DNA of 64,000 nucleotides from Clostridia bacterium. Lineage in GTDB: Bacteria > Bacillota > Clostridia > Oscillospirales > Acutalibacteraceae. Under the pieces are notes generated by a model. It searched no databases. It was not told the origin of the DNA and saw nothing but the letters and a program-made list of their open reading frames with translations. The DNA is taken from contig JAFURT010000033.1 of the NCBI GenBank assembly GCA_017471765.1, positions 52,945 to 116,944 of the forward strand, given 5' to 3'. The position numbers and the translations under genes are program-made. Of the stretch, positions 60,287-64,000 are shown piece by piece. Position 1 is the first letter of the stretch. Every line of letters begins with the position of its first letter.

Positions 60287-60361
60287 CGCCTATTTGGGAA
60301 TAAGCCTAAAATATTCCCCGTTTCTTTGTGAAAATTTTATCTCATTTCTGCCGCTTGGGGC

Positions 60362-60390
60362 TTGCAAAATAGGGAAAAGGCGGCTATAAT
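60362..60390 (+). promoter_or_regulatory. Promoter of the NifU-like/GGGtGRT pair
   Basis: TTGCAA (60362-60367), 17-base spacer, TATAAT (60385-60390), 48 bases before the ATG. Confidence 0.85.
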
Positions 60391-60438
60391 ACTATCTGTA
60401 CGATTGCGTGTACAGTAAAAACCGAAAGGAGTACCAAC

Positions 60439-61131
60439 ATGAACTATACCCATGAAGTTGAACAAATGTGCATAGTAGCCAAAGGCCCCAACCACGGTCC
60501 TGCCCCGATTCCGGAAGAGGCCCTGTGGGTAAAGGCGAAGGAGATTTCCGACATCTCCGGTCTGACCCATGGCGTGGGCTGGTGCGCTCCCCAGCAGGGT
60601 GCCTGCAAGCTGACCCTGAACATCAAGAAGGGCATCGTGGAGGAGGCTCTGGTGGAGACTCTGGGCTGCTCCGGTATGACCCACTCCGCTGCTATGGCCG
60701 CCGAGATCCTGCCCGGCAAGACCATCCTGGAGTGCCTAAACACCGACCTGGTGTGCGATGCTATCAACACCGCCATGCGTGAGCTGTTCCTGCAGATTGT
60801 GTACGGCCGTAGCCAGTCCGCATTCTCCGAGGACGGTCTGTCCATCGGCGCCGGCTTGGAGGACCTGGGCAAGGGCCTGCGTTCTCAGATCGGTACCATG
60901 TATTCCACCAACGCCAAGGGCGTGCGCTATCTGGAGATGGCCGAGGGCTATGTCACCAAGATCGCTCTGGATGAGAACAATGAGGTTTGCGGCTACCAGT
61001 TCGTAAAGCTGGGCAAGATGATGGAGGATATCCGTCACGGCATGAACCCCACCGAGGCATACGAGAAGAACATCGGTCAGTACGGTCGCTTCGACAATGC
61101 GGCTAAGTACATCGACCCCCGTGAAGAATAA
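60439..61131 (+). CDS. NifU-like iron-sulfur scaffold protein
   Basis: 230 residues, longer than IscU (~130). Cysteines C49, C56 and C77 and the segment ALVETLGCSGMTHSAAMAAE resemble the IscU-type scaffold around its second and third ligand cysteines. The C-terminal ~110 residues are not found in IscU. It sits 17 bases before the GGGtGRT gene, a pairing that recurs in gut Clostridia. CGT/CGC, CTG and AAG codons dominate, a sign of high expression. Whether it assembles clusters is not shown. Confidence 0.75.
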   Translation: MNYTHEVEQMCIVAKGPNHGPAPIPEEALWVKAKEISDISGLTHGVGWCAPQQGACKLTLNIKKGIVEEALVETLGCSGMTHSAAMAAEILPGKTILECLNTDLVCDAINTAMRELFLQIVYGRSQSAFSEDGLSIGAGLEDLGKGLRSQIGTMYSTNAKGVRYLEMAEGYVTKIALDENNEVCGYQFVKLGKMMEDIRHGMNPTEAYEKNIGQYGRFDNAAKYIDPREE

Positions 61132-61148
61132 GAAGGAGGAATGTACAG

Positions 61149-62159
61149 ATGGCTAACGATGTAAAGTTTGAAGGCAAAGACCGCCGCATGCCCGGAATTG
61201 AGAAGTTCCTGGCTGAGAATGGCCTGGGCTCCCTGGAGGAGTGCCGTGACCTGTGCCTGTCCAAGGGCATTGATGTAGATGCAATCGTTAAGGGCGTACA
61301 GCCCATCGCTTTCGAGAACGCTGTGTGGGCGTACACCATGGGTGTGGCTCTGGCACTGAAGCGTGGTATCACCGACGCCGCCGAGGCCGCCGCCGTTATC
61401 GGCGAGGGTCTGCAGGCTTTCTGCGTGCCCGGCTCCGTTGCTGACCAGCGTAAGGTTGGTCTGGGCCACGGTAACCTGGGCAAGATGTTGCTCTCCGAGG
61501 AGACCAACTGCTTTGCTTTCCTGGCCGGCCACGAGTCCTTCGCCGCCGCCGAGGGCGCTATCGGTATCGCTCGTACCGCCAACAAGGTGCGTAAGAACCC
61601 CCTGCGTGTTATCCTGAACGGTCTGGGCAAGGATGCCGCCTATATCATCAGCCGTATCAACGGCTTCACCTATGTGGAGACCGATTACGATTTCTACACC
61701 GGTGAGCTGAAGGTTGTTCGTGAGAAGGCTTTCTCCGACGGCGAGCGTGCCAAGGTGAAGTGCTATGGCTGTAACGACGTGAACGAGGGCGTTGCGGTTA
61801 TGCAGAAGGAGTCCGTTGATGTGTCCATCACCGGTAACTCCACCAACCCCACTCGCTTCCAGCATCCTGTTGCCGGCACCTACAAGAAGTGGGCTATTGA
61901 GAACGGCAAAAAGTACTTCTCCGTGGCTTCCGGTGGCGGTACCGGCCGTACCCTGCACCCGGATAACATGGCTGCCGGCCCTGCTTCCTATGGCTTGACC
62001 GACACCATGGGCCGTATGCACGGTGATGCTCAGTTCGCCGGCTCCTCCTCTGTGCCGGCTCACGTTGAAATGATGGGTCTCATCGGTGCAGGTAACAACC
62101 CAATGGTTGGTATGACTGTTGCTTGCGCCGTGGCTGTTGAAGAGGCTCTTAGAAAATAA
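61149..62159 (+). CDS. GGGtGRT protein
   Basis: 336 residues. The name-giving motif ASGGGTGRTLHP is near 259-270, GGGTGRT itself at 262-268. Further conserved-looking segments are GLGHGNLGKMLLSEET (near 107-122) and VKCYGCNDVNEG (near 203-214) with paired cysteines, which suggest metal or cofactor binding. No signal peptide or membrane segment. The family is common in anaerobes and its function is unknown. Arg codons are nearly all CGT/CGC. AAGGAGGA lies before the ATG. Confidence 0.88.
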   Translation: MANDVKFEGKDRRMPGIEKFLAENGLGSLEECRDLCLSKGIDVDAIVKGVQPIAFENAVWAYTMGVALALKRGITDAAEAAAVIGEGLQAFCVPGSVADQRKVGLGHGNLGKMLLSEETNCFAFLAGHESFAAAEGAIGIARTANKVRKNPLRVILNGLGKDAAYIISRINGFTYVETDYDFYTGELKVVREKAFSDGERAKVKCYGCNDVNEGVAVMQKESVDVSITGNSTNPTRFQHPVAGTYKKWAIENGKKYFSVASGGGTGRTLHPDNMAAGPASYGLTDTMGRMHGDAQFAGSSSVPAHVEMMGLIGAGNNPMVGMTVACAVAVEEALRK

Positions 62160-62233
62160 GGATTTGTAAGGCTTTCTGAGACTTTCGGGCAAATGTAAAA
62201 GACCTGATTCAAAAATTTAACACTTAAAAAGTT

Positions 62234-62283
62234 GGACACATCATTTTTGAGTTTTCAAAGGTGATGTGTCCATATTTTTTTGT
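62234..62283 (+). terminator. Terminator-like hairpin at the island border
   Basis: Perfect 10-bp stem GGACACATCA (62234-62243) / TGATGTGTCC (62262-62271), 18-base loop, then a T-rich tract. It could end the GGGtGRT transcript 75 bases after its stop, or be part of the island end. Confidence 0.6.
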
Positions 62284-62311
62284 ATTAAAAGTGAGGTATT
62301 ACTTGGGAGAT

Positions 62312-63052
62312 TTAAATCTGAAACTGCCACTTGTTATAAGTCAATTTTCCATCCTTACAGTGAACATAGATTATGCGTTTGCTTTCTATTAAAGAACCAG
62401 ATAAGTACCACTCAACAACAGGAGAATTATAATAATCCTTCATTGTTCCGTCAAAGAAGATGTCTAATATTCCTTCAAAACAGGGGGCTGTAATTGGGGA
62501 ACTATTAAGTAAAGAATTTTGCATATCATCCCAGTTGAAGGGAATCACACCAAATACAGTAGCATCTATGTCGATTTTGGCGTTTGGGAGGTATATAGTC
62601 TCAAGGTTTGTACAGTTTCTAAAACAATATTCTCCAATACTCTCGACACCTTTCTCAACTTTGAGTTCCACAAGGCCCGAACATCCGTCAAAGGCATATG
62701 CACTTACCCTATGGATATGCGTGGGGATCGTTACTTTCTTGAGTTTGGTCTGCCCACAAAAAGCAAATGGGCCTATCTCTTTTACATATTCCGGGATTTC
62801 AGTTTTATAACAACCAGCCAACAACACACCACTTATTTTGTCAATAATTGCATTACAGCCGTTTTTGCTTGTAAACCATCGGTTATTTTCATCTACCTCA
62901 ATCGATTCAAGGTTCGGACACAAAGAAAATGCTTCGGCTCCTATAAAACGAACGTTTTTGCCTATGCGAATTTTCCTGATGCTTGAATTTCCTTTATGTG
63001 CTATTTCCGGTATTTTGACAGTATCAATAAATAAAATTCCGTTGTTATCCAT
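62312..63052 (-). CDS. Leucine-rich-repeat protein, BspA-like
   Basis: 246 residues, no signal peptide. Successive units such as SIRKIRIGKNVRFIGAEAF, EIPEYVKEIGPFAF, KVTIPTHIHRVSAYAF and VEKGVESIGEYCF follow the BspA-like LRR pattern, each ~20-25 residues, over residues ~20-155. The C-terminus is different and folds unknown. AT-rich, low-GC codons contrast with the upstream genes, so probably acquired. The start has AGAAGAGAAG upstream. Its role in the island is not clear. Confidence 0.8.
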   Translation of the reverse strand: MDNNGILFIDTVKIPEIAHKGNSSIRKIRIGKNVRFIGAEAFSLCPNLESIEVDENNRWFTSKNGCNAIIDKISGVLLAGCYKTEIPEYVKEIGPFAFCGQTKLKKVTIPTHIHRVSAYAFDGCSGLVELKVEKGVESIGEYCFRNCTNLETIYLPNAKIDIDATVFGVIPFNWDDMQNSLLNSSPITAPCFEGILDIFFDGTMKDYYNSPVVEWYLSGSLIESKRIIYVHCKDGKLTYNKWQFQI

Positions 63053-63084
63053 AACTTCTCTTCTTTCTCTTATAGCGTAATCAT

Positions 63085-63113
63085 ATTATAACACATTATT
63101 CTTAAAATGTTTA
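63085..63113 (-). promoter_or_regulatory. Promoter of the LRR gene
   Basis: Minus strand: TAAACA (63113-63108), 17-base spacer, TATAAT (63090-63085). Confidence 0.5.
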
Positions 63114-63180
63114 ATGTTTTTTCTTATAAGTTTAATTACTTTTAAAAAGGCGCATTTATAAATCAATGGAGGGTTTAAAT

Positions 63181-64000
63181 ATGAAGAAACTGAAAATGAA
63201 TGCTACAAAAGGACTGACTTTTGAGGAAGGTTGTAATAAGTATCTTGAATACTGTCGGCAGAGAAATTTAAGACAAGGAACTATAAATCATTACAGACAG
63301 AGTTATGTTCAGTTCTTTAAGTTCTTTGAGCGTGATACGCCCATAGAAGAAATTGACGAGGACGCTTATAAAAGATATGTATTGCATTTGCGTTCGACTC
63401 TTAATAATGATGTCAGTATAAATTCATATCTGCGTGATTTTATAACCACAATGCATTATCTGATGAACGAGGGCTATATTCAAAGTTACAAGATGCAGGC
63501 GATCAAGGTTGATAAAAGTCATATTGAGACTTACAATGAACAAGAGTTACAACTGCTGCTGAAAAAACCTAATATTAAGAAGTGTTCTTTTATAGAATAT
63601 CAGGCTTGGGTTATGACTAATTTCTTGTTTTCTACTGCTGTGAGACAAAGAAGTCTGATGTTTATAAAAGTAAAGGATATTGATTTTGATAATAATGTCG
63701 TGTATGTAAATGTTACTAAAAACAGAAAGCCCCTGATCGTGCCGCTGAATCAGACTATGGTTAATATTTTAAGGGAGTATTTAAAGTATAGAAATCATAA
63801 GTCAGATGATGATTACTTGTTCTGTAATGTGTTTGGTCAGCAGCTTGTGAAAAGCACTTGTTATCATATGCTTTATGAATATAATAAACGTCGGGGCGTT
63901 GAGACAACAGGGATTCACAGATATAGACATACGTTCGCTAAACAATGGATTTTAAGTGGTGGTAATGTAGTTTCTTTGTCTCAGTTGTTGGGGCATTCGA
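63181..64000 (+). CDS. Tyrosine recombinase/integrase, 3' end outside window
   Basis: 273 residues visible. SAM-like N-terminal DNA-binding domain at ~12-105 and catalytic domain from ~118. Catalytic residues in order: Arg155 in TAVRQ, Lys180 in NVTKNRK, His246 and Arg249 in IHRYRH, His272 in LLGHS. The Tyr nucleophile would follow just past the edge. GGAGGG is 8 bases before the ATG. AT-rich like the neighbouring LRR gene, so part of the same island; it may integrate or excise it. Phage-type versus conjugative-type origin cannot be told. Confidence 0.9.
   Translation, partial: MKKLKMNATKGLTFEEGCNKYLEYCRQRNLRQGTINHYRQSYVQFFKFFERDTPIEEIDEDAYKRYVLHLRSTLNNDVSINSYLRDFITTMHYLMNEGYIQSYKMQAIKVDKSHIETYNEQELQLLLKKPNIKKCSFIEYQAWVMTNFLFSTAVRQRSLMFIKVKDIDFDNNVVYVNVTKNRKPLIVPLNQTMVNILREYLKYRNHKSDDDYLFCNVFGQQLVKSTCYHMLYEYNKRRGVETTGIHRYRHTFAKQWILSGGNVVSLSQLLGHS

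Larger units (their letters stand above)
62160..64000. mobile_element. Left part of a probable AT-rich genomic island
   Basis: Base composition changes sharply from GC-rich to AT-rich soon after the GGGtGRT stop, and codon use of the two genes here (AAA, AAT, TTT, ATA) is unlike the rest. A tyrosine recombinase points out of the window. The left border lies near 62160-62234; no tRNA or att repeat was seen, and the right border is beyond the window. Confidence 0.5.

Noticed and set aside
61077-62192. 371-codon minus-strand frame opposite the GGGtGRT gene
   Set aside because: Again explained by codon bias of a highly expressed gene; no motif and no promoter.
1-64000. tRNA, rRNA, CRISPR array or restriction/toxin defence cluster
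   Set aside because: Read through for tRNA-like cloverleaf ends, rRNA motifs, regularly spaced repeats and typical defence domains; none was seen.

Overview
The window looks like chromosome of a spore-forming anaerobic Gram-positive bacterium of the Clostridia, most likely Oscillospiraceae/Ruminococcaceae. This is inferred from gene content, not from a database search. Spore-formation genes are spread through it: spoIIID, spoVM, sigG, a ytfJ/gerW homologue, a dacB/dacF-type carboxypeptidase and spoIIIE. Gene order matches the Bacillus yloC-to-spoVM cluster. Most genes are GC-rich, have strong Shine-Dalgarno sites and often sit in overlapping operons. Many housekeeping promoters are of the TTGnnn-17-TATnnT type. 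No rRNA, tRNA or CRISPR was seen.

Layout. 1-3.3 kb: membrane proteins, including the tail of an ABC exporter permease. 3.4-5.8 kb: nucleoside salvage (deoD-deoB-cdd). 5.8-12.9 kb: pyrophosphatase, Na+-coupled transporter, an MFS transporter with a GH2 glycosidase, a LOG-family hydrolase, and a two-gene unit of a MORN-like protein plus a YwqG-type protein. 13-15.1 kb: an efflux adaptor and a MacB-like permease with no ATPase. 15.3-18 kb: murA, walJ, rlmH. 18.0-18.2 kb: a 6S-like RNA on the minus strand. 18.2-22.4 kb: DUF1292, DUF3343 with a cysteine desulfurase, then cdaA-cdaR (c-di-AMP synthesis). 22.4-25.9 kb, minus strand: mtaB, an LCP-like protein and a transglutaminase lipoprotein. 26-33.5 kb: a lipoprotein, a YfbR-type nucleotidase, an MFS transporter, TepA, SpoIIIE, a secreted metallo-beta-lactamase-fold protein and a TraX-like protein.

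33.6-47.5 kb is a long conserved block: yicC, remA, gmk, rpoZ, priA, def, fmt, yugP-like, rsmB, rlmN, prpC, prkC, rsgA, thiN, a 48-residue membrane peptide and spoVM. Compared with Bacillus it lacks coaBC and rpe. spoIIID follows behind a probable sigma-E promoter. 47.9-52.6 kb holds a GH110-like beta-helix protein, a TraB-family lipoprotein, sigG behind a probable sigma-F/G promoter, a small lipoprotein and rpmB. 52.8-58.3 kb is a cell-division and sporulation operon: M50 protease, scpA, scpB, DUF2953, ytfJ, dacB/F, rluB and a small unknown. 58.4-62.2 kb holds a biotin carrier and carboxyltransferase pair, then a NifU-like scaffold with a GGGtGRT protein, both with codon use suggesting high expression.

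From about 62.2 kb to the right edge the DNA becomes strongly AT-rich and carries a leucine-rich-repeat protein and a truncated tyrosine recombinase, so a mobile element probably begins there. No defence system or wholly new multi-gene system is obvious. The least explained units are the NifU-like/GGGtGRT pair, the MORN/YwqG pair, the small membrane peptide before spoVM with its inverted repeat, and the 6S-like RNA.
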